Origin: Actinoalloteichus hymeniacidonis
GTDB lineage: Bacteria > Actinomycetota > Actinomycetes > Mycobacteriales > Pseudonocardiaceae
Direction of reading: 5' to 3'
Assembly (NCBI RefSeq): GCF_014203365.1
Contig: NZ_JACHIS010000001.1
Coordinates: 2,728,001 to 2,792,000 of the forward strand
DNA length: 64,000 nucleotides
A program made the translations under genes and the position numbers. Shown here in pieces: positions 49,134 through 57,444 of the stretch. The notes under the pieces were generated by a model. That model was not told the origin of the DNA and did no database searches. It worked only from the letters and a program-made list of their open reading frames with translations. Each line of letters starts with the position of its first letter. Position 1 is the stretch's first letter.

Positions 49134-51026
49134 ATGACGAAAAGCATTCCGCAGCGCCTGTTGTGCGGCGCGGGTGTCGGCGTCCTCACCGCCGGTATCG
49201 CGCTCGGCACGACGGCGCCTGCTCTTGCGGAGCAGACCGAGCCGAAGAACATCATCGTGCTCATCGGCGACGGCATGGGCTACAACCACGTGGACGCCGC
49301 GAGCCTCTACGAGCACGGTGCCACCTACCGACAGGTGTCCGTCGACCCGGCCACCGGAACCATCGAGCACCAGCCGGGCACGCCCTCGCAGGTGTTCGAG
49401 TCGTTCCCCGTCCAGGTCGGGATGTCGACGCACTCGGCGAACGGGCGGGCCGAATACGATCCGCAGGCCGCGTGGTCGGACTTCGACTGGATCGCCGACG
49501 GCGCAACGGATTCCGCGGCGGCGGGCACCGCGCTGGCGACCGGATACAAGACCGACAACGGCATCATCGGCGTCACCCCCGACGGCGAGTCGGTCAAGAA
49601 CGTCGCCGAGCGGGCCGCCGAACTGGACAAGGCCACCGGCGTGGTCAGCTCCGTCCAGTTCTCCCACGCCACCCCGGCGAGCTGGGGAGCGCACAACGCC
49701 GACCGCAACGCGGTGCAGAGCATCTCCGACGAGATGATCGCCGGCCCGCTCGACGTCATCGTGGGTGCCGGTCACCCGTTGTACGACGACGACAACCAAC
49801 TCTTGGACACCCCCCGCTACGACTACCTGAGCGAGGGGACCTGGAACCGGTTGCAGGACGGTCAGACCGGCTTCGAGCTGGTCGAGGAGAAGTCCGACTT
49901 CGAGGCCATCGCCACTGGCGAGCGCGTTCCGGAGAAGTACTTCGGCCTGGCCCAGGTCGCCAGCACACTGCAGCAGGCGCGTTCCGGTCACGTCGACGGG
50001 GCCCTGCCCTTCGAGGTCGAGCAGAACGACGTCCCCGACCTGGCCACCCTGGCCAAGGGTGCGCTCAACGTCCTCGGCCAGGATGAGGACGGCCTCTTCC
50101 TGATGGTCGAGGGTGGCGCGATCGACTGGACCGGTCACGCCAACGAGACCGCGCGCAACATCGAGGAGACCATCGACTTCAACCGGATGACCGAGGCGGT
50201 CGTCGTGTGGGTCGAGACCGAGAGCAGCTGGGAGGAGACCCTGGTCATCGTCACCGCGGACCACGAGACCGGTTACCTCGACGGGGCGGACTCCGACCCG
50301 ACCTGGGCGCCGATCACCGGGGCCAAGGGGCAGCTGCCCGACCAGGGCTGGTACTCCGGCAACCACACCAACCAGCTCGTTCCGGTGTACGCCAAGGGCG
50401 CGGGTTCCCAGCGGCTCACCGAGTACGCCACCGGGGTCGACCCGGTCCGGGGCGCCTACCTGGACAACGTCGACATCGCAGGCGTCGCCTTCGATGCCTG
50501 GGGCCGGGAAGACGGACCCGATGAGGACGGCATCCCGGTGCGGGCCACCGTGCCGGACGGCACCGAGGCCCCCGGCAGCCTGACGCTGTCGGTGGCCGAC
50601 TACGGCGACGCGGTGCAGCTGACCGACGCCGAGAACGCGGGCGACCGCCTACGTTCTGCGGGCACGCTTCCGACGGTGTCGGTGACCGACTCGCGGTCCG
50701 CCGATGTCGTCGGTGACGGCGGCTGGACCGTCACCGGTCAGTCCTCCGCGTTCACCTCGGGCACCCAGATTGTTCGCGCCGGCCACATCGGCTGGACCCC
50801 GGGGCTGGCCTCGGACAAGCCCGGTGTCGAGACCGGCGACCGGGTGGCGACCGTCCTCGACGGTGGTGTCGGCCTGGCGGAGCCCGCAACCCTCGCCTCC
50901 GCCGTCTCCGACAGCCGCTTCGGCACCACCGAGATCACCGCGGACCTCGCGCTCGAGGTTCCCGTCGACACGCGGCCCGGCGACTACGCGGGCAGCGTGA
51001 CGGTCTCGCTCTTCCCGGTGGACTGA
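49134..51026 (+). CDS. Secreted alkaline phosphatase (PhoA family)
   Basis: The 630-residue protein has a signal peptide ending near ALAEQTEPKN. The catalytic domain shows the metal site NIIVLIGDGMGYNHVD, the phosphorylated-serine motif DGATDSAAAGTALATGYKT, the Asp/His metal ligands in VEGGAIDWTGHAN and TADHETGYLDG, and a C-terminal metal His in WYSGNHTNQLVP. This is an intact PhoA-type active site with two zinc positions; the Mg position uses the usual Asp/Thr set. Beyond residue 460 about 150 residues form an Ig-like or WxL-type extension (DGTEAPGSLTLSVADYGDAV), which could bind the cell wall. It hydrolyses phosphate esters outside the cell. A terminator follows. Confidence 0.93.
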   Translation: MTKSIPQRLLCGAGVGVLTAGIALGTTAPALAEQTEPKNIIVLIGDGMGYNHVDAASLYEHGATYRQVSVDPATGTIEHQPGTPSQVFESFPVQVGMSTHSANGRAEYDPQAAWSDFDWIADGATDSAAAGTALATGYKTDNGIIGVTPDGESVKNVAERAAELDKATGVVSSVQFSHATPASWGAHNADRNAVQSISDEMIAGPLDVIVGAGHPLYDDDNQLLDTPRYDYLSEGTWNRLQDGQTGFELVEEKSDFEAIATGERVPEKYFGLAQVASTLQQARSGHVDGALPFEVEQNDVPDLATLAKGALNVLGQDEDGLFLMVEGGAIDWTGHANETARNIEETIDFNRMTEAVVVWVETESSWEETLVIVTADHETGYLDGADSDPTWAPITGAKGQLPDQGWYSGNHTNQLVPVYAKGAGSQRLTEYATGVDPVRGAYLDNVDIAGVAFDAWGREDGPDEDGIPVRATVPDGTEAPGSLTLSVADYGDAVQLTDAENAGDRLRSAGTLPTVSVTDSRSADVVGDGGWTVTGQSSAFTSGTQIVRAGHIGWTPGLASDKPGVETGDRVATVLDGGVGLAEPATLASAVSDSRFGTTEITADLALEVPVDTRPGDYAGSVTVSLFPVD

Positions 51027-51041
51027 TCACCGGCTGAGCAC

Positions 51042-51076
51042 CTCGGTGGGTCGGCCGCTCCGGTCGACCCACCGAG
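51042..51076 (+). terminator. Hairpin terminator after the alkaline phosphatase
   Basis: CTCGGTGGGTCG and CGACCCACCGAG form a perfect 12-bp stem with an 11-base loop, 15 bp past the stop codon. Confidence 0.8.
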
Positions 51077-51162
51077 TCCCGCCACGGCCTCCGCGCATCG
51101 AATCCGTCGGTGGCCTGGCCGTCGCACGACATCGCCAACCCGTCGAAGAAGGACATACCTCG

Positions 51163-52380
51163 ATGATCTCCGTCCGCCGCGCCGCCCGAACCGGGCACCG
51201 CCGTCGTGATCTGCCCGAGGGGGTGCCGCACTCCGCCATGGTGCGGACGGCCGCCGGACTGCTCGTGGCGGCGGGCCTGCTGATCACCCCGGTCGCCGCG
51301 ACGGCGCAGGAGGACGAGACGAACCGCACCACCTGGGCCATCCAACCGTCCGACGGCGAGGAGCCCGACGGTCGAGTGTCGTTCCGGCACGAGGTGGAAG
51401 CCGGTGGACACGTCGTCGACCACGTCACCGTCACCAACTTCAGCCCGCAGCCCGCGACCTTCCGGATACACGCCAGCGACGGGGTGGTGACCTCGGACGG
51501 CCGATTCGACCTCCTCGCCGACGACGTCGAGCCGGTGGGCTCGGGATCGTGGATCGCGGTGGACGGGCAGGACCCCGGTGCGCCGGTGACCGTGGAGATC
51601 GATGCGGACTCCTCGGCGACCGTGCCCTTCGTGATCGAGGTCCCTGCGGATGCGACGCCGGGCGATCACCCGGCGGGCATCGTCGCGGCCCTGGTCGGCG
51701 GTCAGGACGCCGTTGCCTTTCACACCCGCGTCGGTGCCCGGCTGCACCTTCGGGTCGCAGGCGACGTCGTCGGCGTCCTCGGCGTCGACGACCTGCGGGT
51801 GACCCATCTGCCCTCGTGGAATCCCTTCGCAACCGGCAGCCTGCGCGTCGACTACTCGGTGACCAACGAGGGCAACGTTCGGCTGGGCGCCGCGCCGGAG
51901 GTGCGTACCACCGGCCCGTTCGGTTGGGGCGCCCGAGAGGCGACCGCCGAGGAGCACCGGGAGATTCTGCCGGGGCAGCGCGTCACGGGCAGCATCGTCC
52001 TCACCGGAGTGTGGCCTTGGGGCAGGTTGTCGACGGAGTTCGCCGTGACGCCGCTGGTCGTGGGGGAGGACACCGTGGACGCCGACCTTGTTCGGACTAC
52101 CGACTCGGCGGAAACCTGGGCGCTGCCCATTCCGCAGGCGCTGGCGTTGCTGTTGGTGGTGGGTGCGGTGCTGCTGTGGCGTTGGGCGCGAGGTCGTCGA
52201 GACGCTCGCACCGAGGCGCGCATCGCCGAGGCCGTCGCGGCCGCGACGGCCGGCTCCGCCGCCGATACCGAATCGACCACCACCGCCTCGACGCCACCCG
52301 CCGGGGAGAATCCGGAACCACCGTCGAAGAACGATCAGGACCCAGCCGAGGGAACCGGGGGGTCGGCCACAGATCGGTGA
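51163..52380 (+). CDS. DUF916-like (WxL-interacting) membrane-anchored surface protein
   Basis: The 405-residue protein has an N-terminal signal (AAGLLVAAGLLITPVAATAQE), an extracellular beta-rich part that resembles DUF916/WxL-interacting proteins (RVSFRHEVEAGGHVVDHVTVTNFSP, FVIEVPADATPGDHPAGIVAAL), a second beta domain (LRVDYSVTNEGNVRLG), a single membrane helix (PQALALLLVVGAVLLW at about 325-345), and a Thr/Glu/Pro-rich cytoplasmic tail. The DUF916 domain is thought to bind peptidoglycan. I start at ATG 51163 with AAGGA upstream. The C-terminal extension of the preceding alkaline phosphatase has a similar flavour, so the two may act together at the surface; this is inference. Confidence 0.78.
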   Translation: MISVRRAARTGHRRRDLPEGVPHSAMVRTAAGLLVAAGLLITPVAATAQEDETNRTTWAIQPSDGEEPDGRVSFRHEVEAGGHVVDHVTVTNFSPQPATFRIHASDGVVTSDGRFDLLADDVEPVGSGSWIAVDGQDPGAPVTVEIDADSSATVPFVIEVPADATPGDHPAGIVAALVGGQDAVAFHTRVGARLHLRVAGDVVGVLGVDDLRVTHLPSWNPFATGSLRVDYSVTNEGNVRLGAAPEVRTTGPFGWGAREATAEEHREILPGQRVTGSIVLTGVWPWGRLSTEFAVTPLVVGEDTVDADLVRTTDSAETWALPIPQALALLLVVGAVLLWRWARGRRDARTEARIAEAVAAATAGSAADTESTTTASTPPAGENPEPPSKNDQDPAEGTGGSATDR

Positions 52381-52395
52381 GTCGCGCGGCGTGGT

Positions 52396-52434
52396 CGCCC
52401 GGCACAGCCCACGCAGAGCAGGCTGTGCCGGGCG
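52396..52434. terminator. Bidirectional terminator
   Basis: CGCCCGGCACAGCC and GGCTGTGCCGGGCG form a perfect 14-bp stem with an 11-base loop, between convergent genes. Confidence 0.85.
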
Positions 52435-52445
52435 CGAACCGTCGA

Positions 52446-53372
52446 TTAGGGCCGGGTCCTGCCTGCCGTGCATGCGGGGCCCGCCGATTGCCATGCCCAG
52501 GTTCGGAAGTCGGTGGTCGTCAATCCGAGTGCGTGGGCGTGCTCCGGCCGGGCGGGTGCGCCGACCTCGTTGAGCCATTCCTGGTGGCTTACGATCATCG
52601 GATCCAGACCGCGCTCGATGGCTTCTGCACTGGTGAGAACCGGTGCATCGACCTGGCGGCCCGATACCTCGGCGAGCACCGCCGCCATTTCGGTCATCGT
52701 CAGCAGGTCGCCTGCCAGTTCCACATCCAAGCCATGGAATCGCCGGGGATCGGCGAACACCGCCGCAGCAGCCGCCCCGATGTCCTGCACCGCCACGAAG
52801 GAAAGCCGGGTATCGGCCGCGAAGGCCGTGATGAAGCCGGTTTTCTTCCAATCACCGAATAACGGCGACCATTCGAGGAGGTTCTCCATGAAACCGGCGG
52901 GCTTGAGCACCGTCCAGTATGGGAATCCCACCTCGCGGACCAGGTCGTCGATGACGGCCTTGCTCTCCCAGTAGTGGCGGTTCCATCGACCCTCGGCCCA
53001 GCCCGGTGCCGTGCGATGGTGCTCGCCCGCACCCGAGACGGACGTGTGGACGAACTGCTCCACGCCGGCCTCGTAGGCCGCCCGCACCAGATTGGTGCCT
53101 CGGACCGACTCGCCGTCGGAGTCGAGGTCGTCGAGGACCGGGGTTTGGACCGAGAACACCGCGCGGACGCCGGTGGTCGCCGCCTGCAGGGTGGCCGGGT
53201 CATTGAGATCTCCCCGGACGAGTTCGGCGCCGAGTGCGGCGACGGCCTGCGCCCGGTCGGAACCCGGGTCGCGGACGAGGGCCCGGACACGGGTGCCTGC
53301 GGCGAGCAGCGCGCGGGCGACCGCCCCGCCCTGTTTGCCGGTTGCTCCGGTGACAAGTACCTGATCGGTCAT
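52446..53372 (-). CDS. NmrA-like NAD(P)-binding protein (atypical SDR)
   Basis: The 308-residue protein has the N-terminal motif VLVTGATGKQGGAVARALLAAG and the downstream pattern of NmrA-like reductases or redox sensors (VRALVRDPGSDRAQAVAALGAELVRGDLNDP, then VEQFVHTSVSGAGEH). It lacks a catalytic Tyr-x3-Lys in the classical place, as usual for the NmrA branch. These proteins sense NAD(P)H or reduce quinones and enones. I start at ATG 53372, preceded by GGAGGC. A divergent TetR gene lies 94 bp away, and a 15-bp inverted repeat between them is the likely operator. Confidence 0.88.
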   Translation of the reverse strand: MTDQVLVTGATGKQGGAVARALLAAGTRVRALVRDPGSDRAQAVAALGAELVRGDLNDPATLQAATTGVRAVFSVQTPVLDDLDSDGESVRGTNLVRAAYEAGVEQFVHTSVSGAGEHHRTAPGWAEGRWNRHYWESKAVIDDLVREVGFPYWTVLKPAGFMENLLEWSPLFGDWKKTGFITAFAADTRLSFVAVQDIGAAAAAVFADPRRFHGLDVELAGDLLTMTEMAAVLAEVSGRQVDAPVLTSAEAIERGLDPMIVSHQEWLNEVGAPARPEHAHALGLTTTDFRTWAWQSAGPACTAGRTRP

Positions 53373-53389
53373 GATCTGCCTCCACAACG

Positions 53390-53446
53390 AAAACGGGGCG
53401 TCCCCCCGGTTTGTCTCCGCTACGATATGGAGGGACACCCCGTTTT
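53390..53446. promoter_or_regulatory. TetR operator between the NmrA-like gene and its regulator
   Basis: AAAACGGGGCGTCCC (53390-53404) and GGGACACCCCGTTTT (53432-53446) are inverted repeats matching at 14 of 15 positions, with 27 bp between. The first arm also forms a local palindrome with CCCCCCGGTTT. The location in the divergent promoter region fits a repressor controlling both genes. Confidence 0.65.
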
Positions 53447-53466
53447 GCAAACCTTGGAGGTCTTCG

Positions 53467-54063
53467 GTGGTTGACGCCGGCACAGGGCGGCCGATGCGGG
53501 CCGACGCACGACGCAGCTACGACCGGATACTGAAGGCAGCAGACGCCGCCATCGCGCGGGATGGCGCGACAACCTCACTCGAGGAGATCGCCAGGAACGC
53601 CGGGGTCGGTTCCGCGACGCTGCACCGGCACTTCCCCTCGCGGCGCGCGCTCCTCAACGCGGTGTTCCATGACCGTATCGAGGGAATATGCGCCCAAGCC
53701 CATCGGCTGATCGATGCTCCCGATGCCGGAGTCGCCCTCATCGATTGGCTCGGCGAACTCTGCCGCTACTCCGCCAAGACTCGGGGCTTGGCGCCCGCCC
53801 TGCTGCAATGGGCGGGCGACGATCGGCCGCTGGTACAGGACAGCAGCTGCCATTCGATGCTCCACGACGCGGGCGACCGGCTGTTGCGACGGGCGCGCGA
53901 GGCGGGTCAGGTTCGACCCGAGGTGTCCATCGACGACCTCCTGACCCTCGTCAACGCCATCTCGTTGGTCACCGAGGCGAACTCGGCGGCCATCGTGGTC
54001 GATGACGAGGCCGATCGACTCTTCGCCATCGCGGTCGAGGGGATTCGCCCGGCGACGAACTGA
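53467..54063 (+). CDS. TetR-family regulator
   Basis: The 198-residue protein has the TetR DNA-binding domain (YDRILKAADAAIARDGATTSLEEIARNAGVGSATLHRHFPSRRALL, read in order with the helix-turn-helix at about 35-60) and a helical ligand domain containing LAPALLQWAGDD and a SAV-like dimer region. I start at GTG 53467, 6 bases after GGAGG; upstream in-frame sequence overlaps the operator and has no fold. It probably represses the divergent NmrA-like gene and itself. Confidence 0.88.
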   Translation: MVDAGTGRPMRADARRSYDRILKAADAAIARDGATTSLEEIARNAGVGSATLHRHFPSRRALLNAVFHDRIEGICAQAHRLIDAPDAGVALIDWLGELCRYSAKTRGLAPALLQWAGDDRPLVQDSSCHSMLHDAGDRLLRRAREAGQVRPEVSIDDLLTLVNAISLVTEANSAAIVVDDEADRLFAIAVEGIRPATN

Positions 54064-54077
54064 TCGCGCCGGGCGAA
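54044..54077. terminator. Hairpin terminator overlapping the TetR stop codon
   Basis: TTCGCCCGGCG and CGCCGGGCGAA form a perfect 11-bp stem; the TGA stop is in the loop. It also lies just past the end of the convergent AroM gene. Confidence 0.7.
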
Positions 54078-54091
54078 CCCTTCCCACCGCT

Positions 54092-54784
54092 TTAGTAGCC
54101 GATGCCCGCGACGAATTCGGCCGTCACCCTGGCGGCCAGTCCTCGAACCAGGAGGACCGTTCGACCGCTTGCTTCGGCCGCCGCCCGGCGCATCGGCTCG
54201 TCGAACCCCATGCAGTCCAGGATGATCACGTCCGTCGAATCCGCGATCCTGGCCGCGGCTGCCGCCGAAGCCGCTTGGCCGTCGGAATACGGAGCGGCGA
54301 CGTCCACGGCGGCAACCGCTCGCCCAAGCGTGCGGGCCCAGGCCTCGCCTGCATCGGACAGCTGCGCGGCGAGCGGCCGCACGATGCCGATGCGCAACTC
54401 CGGGCCGAGACCGGCCACGGCATGATGCGCGAGCTGTTCCACCAGCAACAACGGCTTGCGATGTTCGAGTCCGACGAAGGACCCGCTGCAGGCCAGTAGG
54501 ACCAGGTCGGCGCCGTCGTCCTCGGCACGGCGGATGGCAGCAGCCACCAACCCGAGCGATTGATCGTGGCCGAAGACGGCGGAGCCGCCGTCGCGCAGCC
54601 GGGAGGTGACCGCGTGCTCGCCGGGGCGAGGCGCGAGTGCCGCGATCTCCTCGGTGCTCAGGCCGTCCAGCGCGCCATGCTCGACGAGCCGACACGGCGG
54701 CAGCACCGCAGTCAGTTCCGGTGTCAGATCGACTCGGGGAGTCTGGCCGATCGTGACGACACCCAGGGTGGGCAGGGAGGTCAT
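54092..54784 (-). CDS. AroM family protein
   Basis: The 230-residue protein matches the AroM family: the N-terminal LGVVTIGQTPRVDLTPEL is the family signature, followed by GADLVLLACSGSF and DVIILDCMGFDEPMR. Each contains a Cys in the position of the two catalytic Cys residues of aspartate/glutamate racemases, to which AroM is distantly related. Its role is not established. It starts 1 bp inside the stop of the OPT transporter gene, so the two are coupled. With the racemase and peptidase E across the IclR gene, it suggests handling of amino acids or dipeptides. Confidence 0.88.
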   Translation of the reverse strand: MTSLPTLGVVTIGQTPRVDLTPELTAVLPPCRLVEHGALDGLSTEEIAALAPRPGEHAVTSRLRDGGSAVFGHDQSLGLVAAAIRRAEDDGADLVLLACSGSFVGLEHRKPLLLVEQLAHHAVAGLGPELRIGIVRPLAAQLSDAGEAWARTLGRAVAAVDVAAPYSDGQAASAAAAARIADSTDVIILDCMGFDEPMRRAAAEASGRTVLLVRGLAARVTAEFVAGIGY

Positions 54785-56442
54785 CAGTTCACCACCTTCG
54801 AGGTTGCGGCGATGGCATCGCCCGCGATCAGACCCGCACCGACCAGTGCCATCTCGTTGTCGGCGCCCTCGCCTCGGATGCGGGTGTAGACGAATCGGAT
54901 CGCCAGCGCGCCGAAGACGATCCAGCCCGCGTTGGCGGTGGCCACCAGCAGGCCCGTCGCCAGCAGCACGCCGAGCTGGCGGCGACTACCACCGATCAAC
55001 TGGATGATCGCGCCGGGAATCGCCCAGGTCAGCAGCGACATCAGCACGTCGGGATCGGAGAGACCCTCCAGGATCGTGGTCGCGTAGACGGTGGCCACCG
55101 GCGGGACGTCGCCCGCCTCGAAGTAGGTCTGCCACAGCAGTGCCACGATCGCGATGGCGGCGGCGAAGCCGAGCATCGCGGCAAGGTACTGCTGGCGCCG
55201 ACCCGCGAGCTCGAAGACCCGACCCGTGGGGTGACCCTTGCGCAGCAGCCAGCCGGTCTTGAAGTCGTACCCCATGTCGGCGAAGGCGGGTCCGGTCGCC
55301 GCGCAGTACCCGGTGAGCACCGCGAGCGGCAGCGCGGGCACGCCGAGTAGGAGACCGAAGATCAAGAAGATCAGGGTGACGGCGAAGGCGGGGAACCAGC
55401 CCGCGTGCATGGCGGCCAATCCCACGATGATCTCGTGGACCAGCGCCGCCACCCCGGCGAAGATCACCCAGCCGACCAGCGCGAGAAGGCTCATCTCGGC
55501 CGCCAAGCCGCTGATCAGACCCAACACCAGCGCACCGCCGATGAACAGGACGAGACCGGTGAACAGTCCGCGCCGTGCCACCGCGTCGTCGGTGAAGCCC
55601 GTCTCGGGCTCGCCGCTGGGCGTCGTGTCGGCCGCCGTCGACGCCGAGATGTCGGTGGTCGCATCGGTGGCCGCGGCACCGGGGCGATGCCGCTTGAGCA
55701 GCACCATCGCCGCCTGCACCAGGGCGACCAGGCCCGCGCCGATCATGAGCCCGTGCGGCAGGTACATCGCGTCGAGGTCGATCCCCAGCACCGAGGGTGC
55801 ATACTGCGCCACCAACAGCCCGGTGCCGAACATGCCCAGCGCCCACGCGTTACCGATGAAGGCCACGCCCGCCGCCGACATCGGCAACCCGAACCAGGAA
55901 CCCGCCAAGCCCATGACGCCCGCACCACCGAGCACCATGGCCCGGCGGCCGCCCTTGTCGCCCGCCTTGATCGTCTCGGCTGCGGCGACCCCGGGCGGCC
56001 AGGCGCCCTCGGCGGGCAGCGCGCGGCTGCCGAACATCCGATACAGCACGAAGGCGTCGATGAACAGCGCCAGGATCACACCGCCGAGCATCGGCCAGAC
56101 CAGATCCGTCCGACCGAAGGCGAACAACACCGCCATCGGCGTCAGCAGCGAGTTGGCCGCGGCGAAGGTCGCCGAGGACACCGCGCTCTGCACCAGGTTC
56201 TGTCGATGCGGCGAGCGCATGGAGCGCAGCTTGCCCAGCGAGATCCGCCCGATCAGCATCGCCAGCAGCGCGCCGACGATCGACGTGTTCGCCGTGACAC
56301 CCAGTGTGGTGATCATGTGCATGCCGATCAGCGCGCCCAACACACTCAGCGCAGCGGTGGTGAGGAACACCACCGGCTCGAACACCCGGGGGTGTCTGGC
56401 CTCGTGATGCAGATCGGAGTCGGGAGGTGTCGCAGCCGACAT
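54784..56442 (-). CDS. OPT-family transporter
   Basis: The 552-residue protein has about 14-16 membrane segments with the OPT/YSL pattern: IVGALLAMLIGRISL near the N-terminus, then SAVSSATFAAANSLLTPMAVLF, and the conserved LPAEGAWPPGVAAAETIKAGDKGG. Members take up oligopeptides, metal chelates or other peptide-like substrates. GGAAG lies a few bases before the ATG. The gene comes between the IclR and AroM genes and is probably the import step of the locus. Substrate could be an aspartyl or glutamyl dipeptide, judging from the racemase and peptidase E nearby, but this is inference. Confidence 0.88.
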   Translation of the reverse strand: MSAATPPDSDLHHEARHPRVFEPVVFLTTAALSVLGALIGMHMITTLGVTANTSIVGALLAMLIGRISLGKLRSMRSPHRQNLVQSAVSSATFAAANSLLTPMAVLFAFGRTDLVWPMLGGVILALFIDAFVLYRMFGSRALPAEGAWPPGVAAAETIKAGDKGGRRAMVLGGAGVMGLAGSWFGLPMSAAGVAFIGNAWALGMFGTGLLVAQYAPSVLGIDLDAMYLPHGLMIGAGLVALVQAAMVLLKRHRPGAAATDATTDISASTAADTTPSGEPETGFTDDAVARRGLFTGLVLFIGGALVLGLISGLAAEMSLLALVGWVIFAGVAALVHEIIVGLAAMHAGWFPAFAVTLIFLIFGLLLGVPALPLAVLTGYCAATGPAFADMGYDFKTGWLLRKGHPTGRVFELAGRRQQYLAAMLGFAAAIAIVALLWQTYFEAGDVPPVATVYATTILEGLSDPDVLMSLLTWAIPGAIIQLIGGSRRQLGVLLATGLLVATANAGWIVFGALAIRFVYTRIRGEGADNEMALVGAGLIAGDAIAATSKVVN

Positions 56443-56498
56443 AGGGAAGTCCTTCCAGGGGCGAACGCGCCGTCGGCGCCGCAGTACGGAGGTGAGGA

Positions 56499-57284
56499 TC
56501 AGGGGGTGCGTACCGACCCGTCCGGTCGATAACGACTGGTCAGTTCTGCTGCTGCCGCGACGACGGCGGTGGTGATCTCGTCGACCCGCTCGCGCATCTG
56601 CTCGGCCGCTCCGGCGATTCCGATGGACCCGACCACGCCGCCCGCCACGAAGACGGGGGCCGCGACCGCCATCACCTGCGGGTGGTACTCGCCTTCGCTG
56701 ATGGCCACCCCTCGATCCCGGACCTGGGCGTGTCGGTGCAGCAGGGCATCGACGGTGCCGATGGTGGACCGGGTGAGCGCGGCCAGCCTGCCGGGGAACA
56801 GCTCGCGCACCCGTTCGGTGGGCAGTTGGGCGAAGATCGCATGCCCGCTGGCGCCACCGTGCCCGGGATACAGCTCGCCGATCGCCGAGGAGTAGCGGAT
56901 CGGGCCGGGGAAGTCCACGGCGGCGGCACAGCGGTACTGGCTGCCGTCGGGGACGTTGAACACTGCGCTGTGCGCGAAGGTGTGCGCCAGCGTGTGCAGG
57001 ACCGTGCTGATCGAGCCGTCGAGTCCCATGCTGCGTTCGGCGCGCCTGCCCAGCCCCAGCAATGCGGGGCCGAGCCGGTAGCGCCGGGTGTCCGGCCGGA
57101 CGGTGAGGAAGCCTCGGCCCGCCAGGGTGGCGAGCATGCGCTGAACCTGGGACTTGTCCAGTCCTAATTCGCGGGCCAGCTCGACGACACCGCGCTCGGG
57201 GCGTTCGTCGGTGAACGCGCTCAGCACCACCAGCGCGCGGTCGACCGTGCGCAGCTGACCGCTCCGTGACTCTCCGTCAACCAT
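56499..57284 (-). CDS. IclR-family regulator
   Basis: The 261-residue protein has the IclR winged helix (TVDRALVVLSAFTDERPERGVVELARELGLDKSQVQRMLATL, at about 12-55) and the effector domain with RYSSAIGELYPGHGGASGHAIFAQ and a C-terminal VMAVAAPVFVAGGVVGSIGIAG. I start at ATG 57284; a longer frame extends upstream but has no domain and overlaps the DUF1177 promoter. It separates the two arms of the locus and probably controls both from the shared region. Confidence 0.9.
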   Translation of the reverse strand: MVDGESRSGQLRTVDRALVVLSAFTDERPERGVVELARELGLDKSQVQRMLATLAGRGFLTVRPDTRRYRLGPALLGLGRRAERSMGLDGSISTVLHTLAHTFAHSAVFNVPDGSQYRCAAAVDFPGPIRYSSAIGELYPGHGGASGHAIFAQLPTERVRELFPGRLAALTRSTIGTVDALLHRHAQVRDRGVAISEGEYHPQVMAVAAPVFVAGGVVGSIGIAGAAEQMRERVDEITTAVVAAAAELTSRYRPDGSVRTP

Positions 57285-57301
57285 CAACCTAGACCATTCT
57301 G

Positions 57302-57337
57302 TTGCTGATAGTGAGATGCCCTTGCTAATAACGAGAC
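57302..57337. promoter_or_regulatory. Candidate IclR operator in the divergent promoter region
   Basis: TTGCTGATAGTGAGAT and TTGCTAATAACGAGAC are direct repeats (12 of 16 identical) exactly 20 bp apart, two helical turns. They stand in the 160-bp gap between the IclR and DUF1177 genes in an AT-rich patch. Confidence 0.5.
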
Positions 57338-57444
57338 CATGGCACACCCTGATCCGGCAGGTGTCAACTGTCTTAGGGCCCTGATCAGTGTTAACAGCAG
57401 ATTTCCTGGACTGGGCCCGAGCAAGAAGGGAACGAGACTCGACG

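Noticed and set aside
48684-50366. 560-codon antisense frame over the alkaline phosphatase
   Set aside because: It mirrors the phosphatase reading frame in third-position GC bias; the sense product has an intact active site.
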